DNA from: Allgaiera indica
GTDB lineage: Bacteria; Pseudomonadota; Alphaproteobacteria; Rhodobacterales; Rhodobacteraceae
Direction: 5' to 3'
DNA: 64,000 nt
NCBI RefSeq assembly: GCF_900106675.1
Contig: NZ_FNOB01000001.1
Location: 124,001 to 188,000, forward strand
In this document: in pieces, positions 37,282 through 49,595 of the stretch
How the letters are laid out: each line of letters starts with the position of its first letter
How positions within the stretch are numbered: the stretch's first letter is position 1
Notes under the pieces: model-generated
What the model saw: the letters and a program-made list of their open reading frames with translations, nothing else
Told to the model about the DNA's origin: nothing
Database searches by the model: none
Program-made: the position numbers and the translations under genes

Positions 37282-38324
37282 TGGATCAGCGCCTCGATTC
37301 GGGCCGCTAGACCGGGTAGCGCGGCCTCGCCCAGATCTTCGGTGGTGACGGTGCGGGCCTGGTCGCCGGCGGTGCGGGCGCGCTGCTTGTCGTAGCGCGG
37401 GTCGTAATGCTGCCGCATCAGTTCTGCCGCAAGCGTCTGGAACCGGCCCGTGTCCGCAAGGCCGTGCCAGTGCTCGATCGACTCGGCGGGCTGCATCGGG
37501 CGCAGCTTGTCGATCACCCGATGCAGGGCCTCGCGATCGGCGGTCAGGTCGGCATAGGCGCGCGCCAGGAAGGCCGCGCGCGCCTCCAGCGGGGCCGCGA
37601 CATGGATGCGCGGCGCGTCGCACATCGCGCGCCACAGCTTCGGCGGCAGGCGCAGATCGCCCACCTTGCTCGATTCGGCCTCGACCACCACGGGCCGGGT
37701 CGGGTCGAGCGCCGCGATCTCTTGCACCAGCGCGGTCTCGAACCCCTTCTGCGCCGGCTGCCCGCCCACCATCTGCCCGAAGAGAGACCCCCGGTGATTG
37801 GCCAGCCCCTCGAGGTCGATCACCTGCACGCCGCGCGCCCGCAGCTGATGCAGCAGTGCCGTCTTCGCCGTTCCGGTATTGCCGTCCAGCACCACCACCG
37901 GCGCCGGGAAGGGGGTTTCGTAAAGTGCCTTCACCACCAGCGCGCGCCAGCTTTTGTAGCCGCCTGCGACGGTTTCGGCCCGCCAGCCGATCTGGCCCAG
38001 GATCGTGGCGAAGGAACCCGACCGCTGGCCGCCGCGCCAGCAATAGACCAGCGGACGCCAGCCGCCGTCCATATCGGCCAGGGGCCCTTCGATATGGCGG
38101 GCGGCATTCTTCGCCACCAAAGCGGCGCCGATCTTGCGCGCCTTGAAGGGGCTTTCCTGCTTGTAGATCGTGCCGACCCGGGCGCGTTCGGCATCGTCGA
38201 GGACAGGCAGCGAGATCGCGCCGGGCATGTGGTCCTCGGCGAATTCGGCGGGGGAACGCACGTCGATCACGGCGTCGAAGCCCAGCGAGGCGAGGTCGGT
38301 CAGCGATGTCAGGGTCACGGCCAT
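37269..38324 (-). CDS. mnmH: tRNA 2-selenouridine synthase
   Basis: This enzyme (351 residues) replaces sulfur by selenium at the wobble 2-thiouridine of Lys, Glu and Gln tRNAs. The N-terminal rhodanese domain has the active Cys95 in VYCWRGGQRSG, and a P-loop region VVLDGNTGTAKTALLHQL follows at about residue 145. Pairing with selD argues that this organism uses selenium at least for tRNA modification. No selA or selB lies in the window, so selenoprotein synthesis is undetermined. Confidence 0.95.
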   Translation of the reverse strand: MAVTLTSLTDLASLGFDAVIDVRSPAEFAEDHMPGAISLPVLDDAERARVGTIYKQESPFKARKIGAALVAKNAARHIEGPLADMDGGWRPLVYCWRGGQRSGSFATILGQIGWRAETVAGGYKSWRALVVKALYETPFPAPVVVLDGNTGTAKTALLHQLRARGVQVIDLEGLANHRGSLFGQMVGGQPAQKGFETALVQEIAALDPTRPVVVEAESSKVGDLRLPPKLWRAMCDAPRIHVAAPLEARAAFLARAYADLTADREALHRVIDKLRPMQPAESIEHWHGLADTGRFQTLAAELMRQHYDPRYDKQRARTAGDQARTVTTEDLGEAALPGLAARIEALIQCSR

Positions 38325-38380
38325 GGCCCGGGATTACCCTGTGCGCGCGGCGCTGGAAAGGGGGCCCGGATGCGCGACCG

Positions 38381-39133
38381 TCAGGCCAGCGCGTCCCAGA
38401 TCAGCTTGGCCCCGGTCAGCACCAACAGCACATAGGTCAGGGCGAAAAACCATTTCTCGGGCACCATATGATGCGCCTTGACCCCGATCCAGGCACCGAG
38501 GACGGCGAAGGGGGCCAGCATCAGATCGCCCAGAACGGTCTGGTGGGTGAAGATGCCGAGATAGAGGAAGGGGAAGAATTTCAGGATGTTGATCACCCAG
38601 AATACGACCACAGTCGTAGCCTGGTAGGTGGTCTTTCCGATGCCGATCGAAAGCAGGTAGATCGCCGCGGGCGGGCCACCGGCGTTCGACACGAAGCTGG
38701 TGAAGCCGCCGATCACGCCCATGGCGACACCCAGGCCCCGACCCGACTTGCGCCGGCCCAGCCGCACCCAGCCGCGCGCCAGCACGAATTGCCAGGCGAC
38801 AAAGGCCAGCGCCATCGAGCCGATCAGCAGCCGGAAGAATTCCGGATCGGCGATATGGTAGATCGCGGCCGCCAGCGCGATACCCGGCACCGCGCCGATC
38901 AGAAGGGCGCGCGCCGCGCCGCCGTCCCACTTGCGCCAATAGGGGCGCAGGTTGGTCACATCCATCAGCATCAAGAGCGGCAGCATCAGCCCCAGCGCCT
39001 GGCCGGGCGTCAGGATCAGCGCCAGAATCGGCGTCGCCGCAAAGGCCGCGCCAGAGCCGAACCCGCCTTTCGAGATGCCCGCGAACAGCACCGCCGGGAT
39101 CGCCAGCGCGAAGAAGGTCAGGTCGAATACCAT
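38381..39133 (-). CDS. TauE/SafE (TSUP) family permease
   Basis: The protein (250 residues) has about eight membrane segments and the typical N-terminal GISKGGFGSGAAF (residues 19-31) of the TSUP family, with a repeated GxxSGFxSxxxGxGGG-like motif in the second half (GGFTSFVSNAGGPPAAIY). The family moves sulfite, sulfoacetate or other sulfur anions. A sulfite dehydrogenase-like operon is encoded about 23 kb away, so sulfite export is a reasonable guess but not supported by linkage. It is upstream of mnmH, 56 bp apart, on the same strand. Confidence 0.88.
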   Translation of the reverse strand: MVFDLTFFALAIPAVLFAGISKGGFGSGAAFAATPILALILTPGQALGLMLPLLMLMDVTNLRPYWRKWDGGAARALLIGAVPGIALAAAIYHIADPEFFRLLIGSMALAFVAWQFVLARGWVRLGRRKSGRGLGVAMGVIGGFTSFVSNAGGPPAAIYLLSIGIGKTTYQATTVVVFWVINILKFFPFLYLGIFTHQTVLGDLMLAPFAVLGAWIGVKAHHMVPEKWFFALTYVLLVLTGAKLIWDALA

Positions 39134-39162
39134 GACTGTGTCCTGCCTTTCACCCGCGCTAA

Positions 39163-40277
<1,115 letters not shown>

Positions 40278-40278
<1 letters not shown>

Positions 40279-40973
40279 TGACGAGGCAGCCCCCGGCCAA
40301 CGAAAACCCCGGCCGGGGGCATGCACTGCGCCGCACGGTCTTTCTGCATATCGGCAAGACCGGGGGCACCGCGTTGCGGGCGATGCTTCGCGCCCATTTT
40401 GCGCGGACCGGGCAGCGCCCGTTCGTGATCCTTCCCCATAGCGTGACGCTGGACCAGGCCGCGGCCCGGTATCCGCGCGCCGAGATCGGGTTCTTCATCC
40501 GCGATCCGCTTGATCGGCTGGTGTCGGGCTTTCTGTCGCGCCAACGGCGGGGCTGGCCGCGCCATGACATCCCCTGGACCGAGGACGAGGCCCGCGCATT
40601 CGCGGATTTCGACAGCCCCGATGCCCTGGGCCGCGCTCTGGCCGCGGACGATCCCCGTGCCCACGCCGCGCTGCAGGCCATACAGCACACGCGCGAAGGT
40701 CTGGCGCATTTCCTGGGCAGTCCCGAAACGCTGGACCATCTGGCGCCGCGGATCGGCTTCATCGGCCAGACCGAAAGGTTCGCGGCCGACATCGCGCGAC
40801 TGAAGGCGCGCTTTGGGCTGGCGCACGATCTCGCCCCGCCCGAAGACGCCGTCGGCGCCCATCGCAACCCCGAACCGCAGCGTGCCCGGCTTTCGCCCGA
40901 GGCGGCGGCGGCGCTGCGCGGATGGCTGGCCGCGGATTACGCGGTGTACGCCTGGTGCCGATGCCGGCCGTGA
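40278..40973 (+). CDS. Sulfotransferase-family protein
   Basis: This 231-residue protein has the two PAPS-binding motifs of sulfotransferases: FLHIGKTGGTALRAML near residue 22 (5'-phosphosulfate loop) and IGFFIRDPLDRLVSGFLSRQ near residue 73 (3'-phosphate motif). It is soluble with no signal peptide. Its start overlaps the mdh stop (TGATG), so the two are translationally coupled, although no metabolic link is obvious. A hypothetical gene at this spot occurs in relatives. The acceptor (carbohydrate or lipid) is unknown. Confidence 0.82.
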
Positions 40974-41032
40974 GTCGTCCATGCGGCCGACTCGGCCGCG
41001 ACACCCTGCCGCAGAGAGGGGCCGCATAGATA

Positions 41033-41063
41033 TGTGATCACAGCTTCAAATTGCGTGATCACA
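41033..41063. promoter_or_regulatory. Tandem GTGATCAC palindromes ahead of sucC
   Basis: TGTGATCACA (41033-41042) and CGTGATCACA (41054-41063) are two palindromes whose centres are 21 bp apart, two helical turns. They lie about 110-135 bp before the sucC start, between the sulfotransferase gene and the sucC-lpdA block. This fits cooperative binding by a dimeric regulator on one DNA face. The sequence recalls CRP- or FadR/GntR-type operators but the regulator is unidentified. Confidence 0.7.
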
Positions 41064-41169
41064 AAGCCCCCTTTTTTTTCGCAAATCCGCGATTTCCTGT
41101 AGATATCCGTTTCTCCGCCCGCCGCGATGTGCCATGTCGGCTGAAATTTCTCAGAGACGGGACGAGTTC

Positions 41170-42363
<1,194 letters not shown>

Positions 42364-42491
42364 ACCACGACGCCTGAGTCAAATACATCACGCGACTTGT
42401 CCTTTGGCACAGTGAAGCGAAGGCGGTGAACGGCAAGCGCCCGATCCGTGGTATGAGTGAGCATGGGTATGCCAAAGAGGAGAGTAACGGA

Positions 42492-42743
42492 ATGAGGATA
42501 CACCTTCCGAAAGCAGGACTGGCAGCCATTCTTGGCTGCGTGGCCCTGGCGGGCTGCGCCGACGGGATCCATGTCGAGGAACACACCTACAAGGGCACCC
42601 TGACCTGCCCGAACCTCGACCCCGTGGCTCAGAAATACATGCACGGCACGCCGAGTTCGCCGGTGCGTTGTGGTCCGCAGAAGGTGAACTACTGGGATCC
42701 GACGGTCACCACGACCGGCGGGCATTCGAAGCCCGCCGGCTGA
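42492..42743 (+). CDS. Small lipoprotein between sucC and sucD
   Basis: This 83-residue protein starts MRIHLPKAGLAAILGCVALAGC with a lipobox ALAGC at residues 18-22, so the mature protein is about 62 residues and two more Cys (TCPNL and RCGPQK) could form a disulfide. GAGGAGAG precedes the ATG. I recognise no domain. The position inside the suc block, in the same direction, suggests co-expression, but an envelope lipoprotein has no known part in succinyl-CoA metabolism. Confidence 0.8.
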   Translation: MRIHLPKAGLAAILGCVALAGCADGIHVEEHTYKGTLTCPNLDPVAQKYMHGTPSSPVRCGPQKVNYWDPTVTTTGGHSKPAG

Positions 42744-42892
42744 CCTGGATCCCCTCGCGGCGGCTGGCTGCGCCGTCGCGCCGACAGGCCATCCCCGCGC
42801 CCTAGGGCGGGCTGCGGCGGGGGATGTTTTGCAGCCGCAAGATTTACAGGCGCTTCGCGGCGCCCGACCCTAAGACCAAGCAGGAGGGCCAG

Positions 42893-43774
42893 ATGGCCGT
42901 ACTCGTCGACGAAAACACCCGCGTCATCTGCCAGGGCATCACCGGCAGCCAGGGGACCTTCCATTCCGAACAGGCGATCGCCTATGGCACCAAGATGGTC
43001 GGCGGCGTGACCCCGGGCAAGGGCGGCCAGACCCATCTGAATCTGCCGGTCTTCGACTCGGTTCACGAAGCCGTCGCCAAGACCGAGGCGAACGCCACCG
43101 TGATCTACGTCCCGCCGCCTTTCGCCGCGGATTCGATCCTGGAAGCCATCGACGCCGAGATCGAGCTGATCGTCTGCATCACCGAGGGCATCCCGGTGCT
43201 GGACATGATGAAGGTCAAGCGCGCGCTGAACGGGTCCAAGTCCACCCTGATCGGTCCGAACTGCCCGGGCGTCATCACCCCCGACGCCTGCAAGATCGGC
43301 ATCATGCCCGGTCACATTCACAAGCGCGGCTCTGTCGGTGTTGTTTCGCGCTCGGGGACGCTTACCTATGAAGCCGTGAAACAGACGACGGATGTAGGCC
43401 TGGGCCAGTCCACCTGCGTCGGCATCGGCGGCGACCCGATCAAGGGCACCGAGCATATCGACGTGCTGGAATGGTTCCTGGCCGACGACGAGACCCAGTC
43501 GATCATCATGATCGGCGAAATCGGCGGCTCGGCCGAGGAAGAGGCGGCGCAGTTTCTGCGTGATGAGGCAAAGCGTGGCCGCAAGAAGCCGGTCGCGGGC
43601 TTCATCGCCGGCCGCACGGCGCCGAAGGGCCGGCGCATGGGCCATGCCGGCGCCATCGTTGCAGGTGGCAAGGGCGACGCGGAATCGAAGATCGAGGCCA
43701 TGAAATCGGCCGGGATCGTCGTGGCCGACAGCCCGGCGGGCCTGGGCGAGGCAGTGTTGAAGGCGATCGGCTGA
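42893..43774 (+). CDS. sucD: Succinyl-CoA synthetase alpha subunit
   Basis: This 293-residue CoA-binding subunit carries the phosphorylated His in [17 protein letters not shown] (about residue 250) and the CoA-binding N-terminus [18 protein letters not shown]. The motif LIGPNCPG is also present. The start at 42893 follows AGGAGGG; an earlier in-frame ATG at 42824 is rejected. Confidence 0.98.
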   Translation: MAVLVDENTRVICQGITGSQGTFHSEQAIAYGTKMVGGVTPGKGGQTHLNLPVFDSVHEAVAKTEANATVIYVPPPFAADSILEAIDAEIELIVCITEGIPVLDMMKVKRALNGSKSTLIGPNCPGVITPDACKIGIMPGHIHKRGSVGVVSRSGTLTYEAVKQTTDVGLGQSTCVGIGGDPIKGTEHIDVLEWFLADDETQSIIMIGEIGGSAEEEAAQFLRDEAKRGRKKPVAGFIAGRTAPKGRRMGHAGAIVAGGKGDAESKIEAMKSAGIVVADSPAGLGEAVLKAIG

Positions 43775-43810
43775 CCCCGGCCGCCACGCGCAGAAGAGGG
43801 AGTTCCCCCG

Positions 43811-44116
43811 ATGGGGTTCGCGCAGGCAATCAGGACGTGTTCGGGGAAGCATCGCTTCTTCGCGCGGCCTGACGCGCCCGCCCTGCTGCGGCGGCCCCCC
43901 CTTCGCGCCCAGCCGGACGACGCCGAGGCACCGCGTCCCGGCGCCCGGCTTGCGGGGCGCCCCCACCCTGCCCGGCGCCTCCGGTCCCTGCATCCGAACT
44001 CCTGCATTTTCCATTCCGGGGCACATCCCGCCCCCGGGCCGCTTCGGCGGCCTTTCCGGCGCTCGCAGCCCGGCCCCCTTCCCTACGGTCCAAACCCGCT
44101 CGAGGTAACATCATGA
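43811..44116 (+). CDS. Doubtful open frame in the sucD-sucA gap
   Basis: The 338-bp gap between sucD and sucA contains a 101-codon frame that starts after GAAGAGGGAG and ends in an ATGA overlap with sucA. These two signals favour a gene. The product is Arg/Pro/Ala/His-rich with no recognisable fold or repeat, as chance frames in GC-rich DNA often are. I list it because its ends fit translation coupling to sucA; nothing else is visible in the gap. Confidence 0.2.
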   Translation: MGFAQAIRTCSGKHRFFARPDAPALLRRPPLRAQPDDAEAPRPGARLAGRPHPARRLRSLHPNSCIFHSGAHPAPGPLRRPFRRSQPGPLPYGPNPLEVTS

Positions 44117-47073
44117 CCGACCAATCCCCCAACGACCAATTCCGCGCCTCGTCGTTCCTCGACGGGGCGAATGCCGATTACATCGCCCAGCTCGAGGCCC
44201 GCTATGCCGCCGATCCGGCCAGCGTCGATGCCGCCTGGGCCGAATTCTTCGCCGCCGTCGGCGATGAGGCCCCCGCCGCGCGCAAGCAGGCCGCGGGCCC
44301 CAGCTGGGCGCGCGCCGACTGGCCGCCGGTTCCGACGGACGATCTTACCTCGGCGCTGACGGGCGAATGGCCCGCCGCGGCGGCCGAGATGAAGGACGCG
44401 GGCAAGAAGATCGCCAAGCAGGCCGAGAAATCCGGCGTCAGCCTGACCGACGATCAGGTCCAGCGCGCGGTGCTGGATTCGATCCGCGCGCTGATGCTGA
44501 TCCGCGCCTATCGCATCCGCGGCCACCTGGCCGCCGACCTGGACCCGCTGGCGCGCAGCGAAACCACCCACTACCCCGAGCTGGACCCGAAATCCTATGG
44601 TTTCGCCGAGGCCGACATGGACCGGCCGATCTTCATCGACAACGTGCTGGGCATGCAGCTGGCCTCGATGCGGCAGATCCTGGAGATCGTGAAGCGCACC
44701 TATTGCGGCACCTTCGCGCTGCAATACATGCACATCTCGGACCCCGAGCAATCGAGCTGGCTGAAGGAGCGGATCGAGGGCTACGGCAAGGAGATCAGCT
44801 TTACCCGCGAGGGACGCCGGGCGATCCTGAACAAGCTGGTCGAGGCCGAGGGCTTCGAGAAGTTCCTGCATGTCAAGTACATGGGCACCAAGCGCTTCGG
44901 CCTGGACGGCGGTGAAAGCCTGATCCCGGCGATGGAGCAGATCATCAAGCGCGGCGGCGCGCTGGGGGTGAAGGAGATCGTCATCGGCATGCCCCACCGG
45001 GGCCGTCTGTCGGTGCTGGCCAACGTACTGGCCAAGCCCTACCGCGCGATCTTCAACGAATTCCAGGGCGGCAGCTTCAAGCCCGAGGACGTGGACGGGT
45101 CGGGCGACGTGAAATATCACCTCGGCGCCTCGTCGGATCGCACCTTCGACGACAACACCGTGCACCTGTCGCTGACCGCCAACCCCAGCCACCTGGAGGC
45201 GGTGAACCCCGTCGTTCTGGGCAAGGCACGCGCCAAGCAATCGCAGCTCAACGATGCCGAGCGCAGCCAAGTGCTGCCGGTGCTGCTGCATGGCGACGCG
45301 GCCTTCGCCGGCCAGGGTGTGGTGGCGGAATGCTTCGGCATGTCGGGGCTGGTGGGCCACCGCGCGGGCGGCACGATCCATCTGGTGGTGAACAACCAGA
45401 TCGGCTTCACCACCGCGCCGCATTTCTCGCGCTCGTCGCCCTACCCGACCGATATCGCGCTGATGGTCGAGGCGCCGATCTTCCACGTCAACGGCGACGA
45501 TCCCGAGGCCGTGGTTCATGCCGCCAAGGTGGCCACCGAGTTCCGCCAGAAGTTCCACAAGGACGTGGTGATCGACATCTTCTGCTACCGCCGCTTCGGT
45601 CACAACGAAGGCGACGAGCCGATGTTCACCAACCCGATCATGTACACCAAGATCAAGAAGCAGAAGACCACGCTTCAGCTTTATACCGAGCGTCTGGTGA
45701 AGGACGGGCTGATCCCCGAGGGCGAGATCGAGGACATGAAGGCCTCGTTCCAGGCCCATCTGAACGAGGAATTCGAGGCCGGCAAGGATTACAAGCCCAA
45801 CAAGGCCGACTGGCTGGATGGCCGCTGGTCCGGGATCGACCGCGAGGGTGCCGAATACACCCCGGGCCAGACCGCGATTTCGCCCGACACGCTGGCCGAG
45901 GTCGGCGAGGCCCTGGTGCGGGTGCCGGAAGGCTTCAACCTGCACAAGACCGTGGGCCGGCTGCTGGAAGCAAAGCGCAAGATGTTCGAAACCGGCCAGG
46001 GCTTTGACTGGGCCACCGCCGAGGCGATCGCCTTCGGCAGCCTGACAACCGAGGGCTTCCCGGTCCGTCTGTCGGGCCAGGACTGCACCCGCGGTACCTT
46101 CAGCCAGCGGCATTCGGCCTTCTTCGATCAGCAGACGGAAGAGCGTTATTACCCGCTCAACCACATCCGTGAGGGTCAGGCGCGCTTCGAGGTGATCGAC
46201 TCGATGCTGTCGGAATACGCGGTGCTGGGTTTCGAATACGGCTATTCGCTGGCCGAACCCAACGCGCTGACCCTGTGGGAAGCCCAGTTCGGCGACTTCG
46301 CCAACGGCGCGCAGATCATGTTCGACCAGTTCATCAGCTCGGGCGAACGCAAATGGCTGCGGATGTCGGGTCTGGTGATGCTGCTGCCGCACGGCTTCGA
46401 GGGCCAGGGACCGGAACATTCCTCGGCCCGGCTGGAGCGCTTCCTGCAGATGTGCGCCGAGGACAACTGGATCGTCGCGAACTGCACCACGCCGGCGAAC
46501 TACTTCCACATCCTGCGCCGGCAGTTGCACCGCAGCTTCCGCAAGCCCTTGGTGCTGATGACGCCGAAATCGCTGCTGCGCCATCCGATGTGCATCTCGG
46601 ACGCCGAGGATTTCACCACCGGTTCGCATTTCCACCGCGTGCTGTGGGACGACGCCGAAAAGGGCCATTCCGACACCAAGCTGGTGGCCGACAAGAAAAT
46701 CAAGCGCGTGGTGATGTGTTCGGGCAAGGTCTATTTCGATCTGCTGGCCGAACGCGACGCGCGCGGCATCGACGACATTTACCTGATGCGGCTTGAGCAA
46801 TTCTATCCCTTCCCGGCGCTGGCGCTGGTGAAGGAGCTGGAGCGCTTCAAGCAGGCGGAAATCGTCTGGTGCCAGGAAGAACCGAAGAACCAGGGCGGCT
46901 GGACCTTCATCGAGCCGAACATCGAATGGGTGCTGACCCGGATCGGGGCGAAACATTCGCGGCCCCGCTATGTCGGCCGTCAGGCCTCGGCCTCGCCGGC
47001 GACCGGTCTGGCCAGTCAGCACAAGAAACAGCAGGAAGCGCTCGTGAACGAAGCGCTGACGATCGAAGGATAA
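44113..47073 (+). CDS. sucA: 2-oxoglutarate dehydrogenase E1 component
   Basis: The 986-residue thiamine enzyme decarboxylates 2-oxoglutarate. It has the N-terminal E2-binding segment ([21 protein letters not shown]), the thiamine-diphosphate core with [19 protein letters not shown] and NNQIGFTT, and the C-terminal transketolase-like half with [11 protein letters not shown]. Length and order match the family. sucB follows by 4 bp. Translation may be coupled to the doubtful upstream frame. Confidence 0.98.
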   Translation: MTDQSPNDQFRASSFLDGANADYIAQLEARYAADPASVDAAWAEFFAAVGDEAPAARKQAAGPSWARADWPPVPTDDLTSALTGEWPAAAAEMKDAGKKIAKQAEKSGVSLTDDQVQRAVLDSIRALMLIRAYRIRGHLAADLDPLARSETTHYPELDPKSYGFAEADMDRPIFIDNVLGMQLASMRQILEIVKRTYCGTFALQYMHISDPEQSSWLKERIEGYGKEISFTREGRRAILNKLVEAEGFEKFLHVKYMGTKRFGLDGGESLIPAMEQIIKRGGALGVKEIVIGMPHRGRLSVLANVLAKPYRAIFNEFQGGSFKPEDVDGSGDVKYHLGASSDRTFDDNTVHLSLTANPSHLEAVNPVVLGKARAKQSQLNDAERSQVLPVLLHGDAAFAGQGVVAECFGMSGLVGHRAGGTIHLVVNNQIGFTTAPHFSRSSPYPTDIALMVEAPIFHVNGDDPEAVVHAAKVATEFRQKFHKDVVIDIFCYRRFGHNEGDEPMFTNPIMYTKIKKQKTTLQLYTERLVKDGLIPEGEIEDMKASFQAHLNEEFEAGKDYKPNKADWLDGRWSGIDREGAEYTPGQTAISPDTLAEVGEALVRVPEGFNLHKTVGRLLEAKRKMFETGQGFDWATAEAIAFGSLTTEGFPVRLSGQDCTRGTFSQRHSAFFDQQTEERYYPLNHIREGQARFEVIDSMLSEYAVLGFEYGYSLAEPNALTLWEAQFGDFANGAQIMFDQFISSGERKWLRMSGLVMLLPHGFEGQGPEHSSARLERFLQMCAEDNWIVANCTTPANYFHILRRQLHRSFRKPLVLMTPKSLLRHPMCISDAEDFTTGSHFHRVLWDDAEKGHSDTKLVADKKIKRVVMCSGKVYFDLLAERDARGIDDIYLMRLEQFYPFPALALVKELERFKQAEIVWCQEEPKNQGGWTFIEPNIEWVLTRIGAKHSRPRYVGRQASASPATGLASQHKKQQEALVNEALTIEG

Positions 47074-47077
47074 GAAT

Positions 47078-48607
47078 ATGGCAACGGAAGTGCGTGTTCC
47101 CACGCTGGGTGAAAGCGTCTCGGAAGCCACGGTCGCGACCTGGTTCAAGCAGCCGGGCGATGCGGTCGCGGTGGACGAGATGCTGTGCGAACTGGAAACC
47201 GACAAGGTCACCGTCGAGGTGCCCAGCCCGGTTTCCGGCATTCTCGACGAAATCGTCGCCAAGGAAGGCGAAACGGTCGGTGTGAACGCTCTGCTCGCGC
47301 AGGTCGCCGAAGAGGGCAAGGCCGGCGCGGAAGAGCCCCGGCCGCGCAAGACGGCGGATCAGGACACGATTGTTGCAGGCGGCGGAGAAGAGAGCAAGAT
47401 GGTCGACGTGATGGTGCCCGCGTTGGGCGAAAGCGTATCCGAGGCGACGGTCGCCACCTGGTTCAAGAAGGAAGGTGAGGCGGTCGCACAGGACGAGATG
47501 CTGTGCGAGCTGGAGACCGACAAGGTCTCGGTCGAGGTGCCGGCGCCCGCCGCGGGCGTGATGGGCAAGATCCTGGTGGGCGAAGGCGAGACCGTCGCCG
47601 CAGGCTCGAAACTGGCCGAGATCTCGGCGGGCGCCTCTGCCGCCGCCTCGGCACCGGCACCGGCCGCGAAGGAAGAAGCGGCCCCCGCCCAGTCCGAGGC
47701 GCCCCGGAAGGATGTCGAGGACGCGCCCTCGGCCAAGAAGGCGATGGCCGATGCGGGTATCGGCCGCGATCAGGTGCAGGGGACCGGCCGCGACGGCCGT
47801 GTGATGAAGGACGACGTGGCGCGCGCCGTGGCCGCGGCTTCCGCGAGCACGACGAAGACCAGCGCCCCGGCCCCGGCGCCGCGCGCCGCGGTGCCCGCCG
47901 ATGACGCCGCGCGCGAGGAGCGGGTCAAGATGACCCGACTGCGCCAGACCATCGCGCGGCGCCTGAAGGACGCGCAGAACACCGCCGCCATGCTGACGAC
48001 CTATAACGAGGTCGACATGAAGGCGATCATGGATCTGCGCAACGAATACAAGGGCGTGTTCGAGAAGAAGCACGGGGTCAAGCTGGGCTTCATGTCGTTC
48101 TTCGTGAAGGCCTGCTGCCACGCGCTGGCCGAAGTCCCCGAAGTCAACGCCGAGATCGACGGCACCGACGTGGTCTACAAGAACTACGTCCACATGGGCG
48201 TGGCCGTGGGTACACCGCAGGGCCTGGTGGTGCCGGTGGTGCGCGACGCCGACCAGATGGGTTTCGCCGCGATCGAGAAGAAGATCGCCGAACTGGGCGC
48301 CCGCGCCCGTGACGGCAAGTTGTCGATGGCCGAGATGCAGGGCGGCTCCTTCACCATCTCGAACGGTGGCGTCTATGGTTCGCTGATGTCCTCGCCGATC
48401 CTGAACCCGCCGCAATCGGGGATCCTGGGGATGCACAAGATCCAGGAACGCCCGATGGTCGTCGGCGGCCAGATCGTGATCCGGCCGATGATGTATCTGG
48501 CGCTCAGCTACGATCACCGCGTGGTCGACGGCAAAGGCGCGGTGACCTTCCTGGTGCGGGTCAAGGAAGCGCTTGAGGATCCGCGCCGCCTGCTGATGGA
48601 TCTGTAG
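47078..48607 (+). CDS. sucB: 2-oxoglutarate dehydrogenase E2 with two lipoyl domains
   Basis: The 509-residue dihydrolipoyl succinyltransferase carries two near-identical lipoyl domains at residues about 1-77 and 108-184, each with the lipoylated Lys in ELETDKV. An Ala/Glu/Pro linker leads to the peripheral subunit-binding domain ([11 protein letters not shown] to GRVMKDDV), then the catalytic domain with His in [11 protein letters not shown]. Most proteobacterial SucB proteins have a single lipoyl domain, so this one is longer than usual. It follows sucA by 4 bp. Confidence 0.97.
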   Translation: MATEVRVPTLGESVSEATVATWFKQPGDAVAVDEMLCELETDKVTVEVPSPVSGILDEIVAKEGETVGVNALLAQVAEEGKAGAEEPRPRKTADQDTIVAGGGEESKMVDVMVPALGESVSEATVATWFKKEGEAVAQDEMLCELETDKVSVEVPAPAAGVMGKILVGEGETVAAGSKLAEISAGASAAASAPAPAAKEEAAPAQSEAPRKDVEDAPSAKKAMADAGIGRDQVQGTGRDGRVMKDDVARAVAAASASTTKTSAPAPAPRAAVPADDAAREERVKMTRLRQTIARRLKDAQNTAAMLTTYNEVDMKAIMDLRNEYKGVFEKKHGVKLGFMSFFVKACCHALAEVPEVNAEIDGTDVVYKNYVHMGVAVGTPQGLVVPVVRDADQMGFAAIEKKIAELGARARDGKLSMAEMQGGSFTISNGGVYGSLMSSPILNPPQSGILGMHKIQERPMVVGGQIVIRPMMYLALSYDHRVVDGKGAVTFLVRVKEALEDPRRLLMDL

Positions 48608-48625
48608 TCCATACCCAAGCAATTC

Positions 48626-48650
48626 GGGCCCCGGCCAGGCGCCGGGGCCC
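48626..48650. terminator. GC hairpin after sucB
   Basis: GGGCCCCGGC (48626-48635) pairs perfectly with GCCGGGGCCC (48641-48650) around 5 nt. There is no T-tract, and genes continue in the same direction, so it may only stabilise or partly end the sucAB message. Confidence 0.45.
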
Positions 48651-48667
48651 GCCATTCAGGTTGAGCC

Positions 48668-49063
48668 ATGACCCCTGAACTCAGCGCCCTTGCCGTCGCG
48701 ATCTTGCTGCACGTCGCCCTTCAGGGCCTCTTTGCCGTCCGTGCCAATCGCGAACTCGGCCCGCGCTACACCACCGGCCCGCGCGACACCCTGCCCGAGC
48801 GCCCGCTGGGCAGCACCACCGCCCGCATCCAGCGCGCGACGGACAACTCGCTCGACAGCCTGATCCTGTTCGCGCCGGCGGCGTTGATGGTCGGCCTCAG
48901 CCACTACGGCGGCCCCATCACCGCGGCGGCGGCCTGGGTGTTCGTGGCGGCTCGGCTGCTTTATATTCCCGCCTATGCGCTGGGTCTGGCCCCCTGGCGT
49001 TCGGCGGTCTGGATGCTGGGACTTGCGGCGACAGTGGTTCTGGTCGTGGCCACGCTGGTGTGA
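48668..49063 (+). CDS. MAPEG-family membrane protein (first of two)
   Basis: This 131-residue protein has four membrane helices in the MAPEG pattern (LSALAVAILLHVALQGLF, then RATDNSLDSLILFAPAAL and AARLLYIPAYALGLAPWR). The family includes membrane glutathione transferases, but bacterial members inside suc operons have no known role. It lies 60 bp after sucB in the same direction and resembles the next MAPEG gene only distantly. Confidence 0.88.
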   Translation: MTPELSALAVAILLHVALQGLFAVRANRELGPRYTTGPRDTLPERPLGSTTARIQRATDNSLDSLILFAPAALMVGLSHYGGPITAAAAWVFVAARLLYIPAYALGLAPWRSAVWMLGLAATVVLVVATLV

Positions 49064-49205
49064 TCCCATGATCCTTCCGGGCGCAAACGGGCAAAGGGGG
49101 GCGTGGCCGACGGGCCGAAGGAAGGCTTGCCTGTCCGCACGCCGTGCGCGTCGGGGCTGGTGCTGTTATGCTGCCCCCGGTGCCATAGCCTGAAAGGAAC
49201 GCTTC

Positions 49206-49595
49206 ATGTTCACCGACGAACTCGGCATTCTCGCCCTCTACGGTCTTTTTGTCTGCCTCGTCCTGTTCTTGCAGGTCTCCGGCGCGGCGACGCAGTTCGA
49301 CATGGGCTATCTGCTGTCCTCGCGCGATGAGAAGCGCACCCTCGAAGGGATGGTCGGCCGCATGGAGCGCGCGCTGAACAATTCGATCGTCGCGCTGGCA
49401 CTGTTTGCCCCGCCGATCCTGATCCTGGCGCTGCGTCAGCATGGCGACGGCCTTAGCCTGGTCGGGGCCCAGATCTTCCTGATCGCGCGCATCCTGTATG
49501 TTCCGGCCTATGTGTTCAATCTGATCGGTCTGCGCACCCTGCTGTGGCTGGCGGGTTTTGCCTGCACCATCGGTCTTTACCTGCTGGCGCTATGA
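49206..49595 (+). CDS. MAPEG-family membrane protein (second)
   Basis: The 129-residue protein again shows four helices and the MAPEG pattern: RMERALNNSIVALALFAPPIL followed by ARILYVPAYVFNLIGLRTLLW. GAAAGGAACG lies before the ATG. The stop overlaps the start of the next gene (ATGATG context), so it is coupled to it. The two tandem MAPEG genes probably arose by an old duplication, given their low identity. Confidence 0.88.
   Translation: MFTDELGILALYGLFVCLVLFLQVSGAATQFDMGYLLSSRDEKRTLEGMVGRMERALNNSIVALALFAPPILILALRQHGDGLSLVGAQIFLIARILYVPAYVFNLIGLRTLLWLAGFACTIGLYLLAL

Noticed and set aside
40983-40999. GCGGCCG/CGGCCGC hairpin after the sulfotransferase gene as a terminator
   Set aside because: The loop is only three bases and no T-tract follows; too common in GC-rich DNA to call.
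44083-47349. Open frame of 1088 codons antisense to sucA
   Set aside because: The sucA reading frame has all thiamine-enzyme motifs; the antisense frame is compositionally atypical and has no domain.
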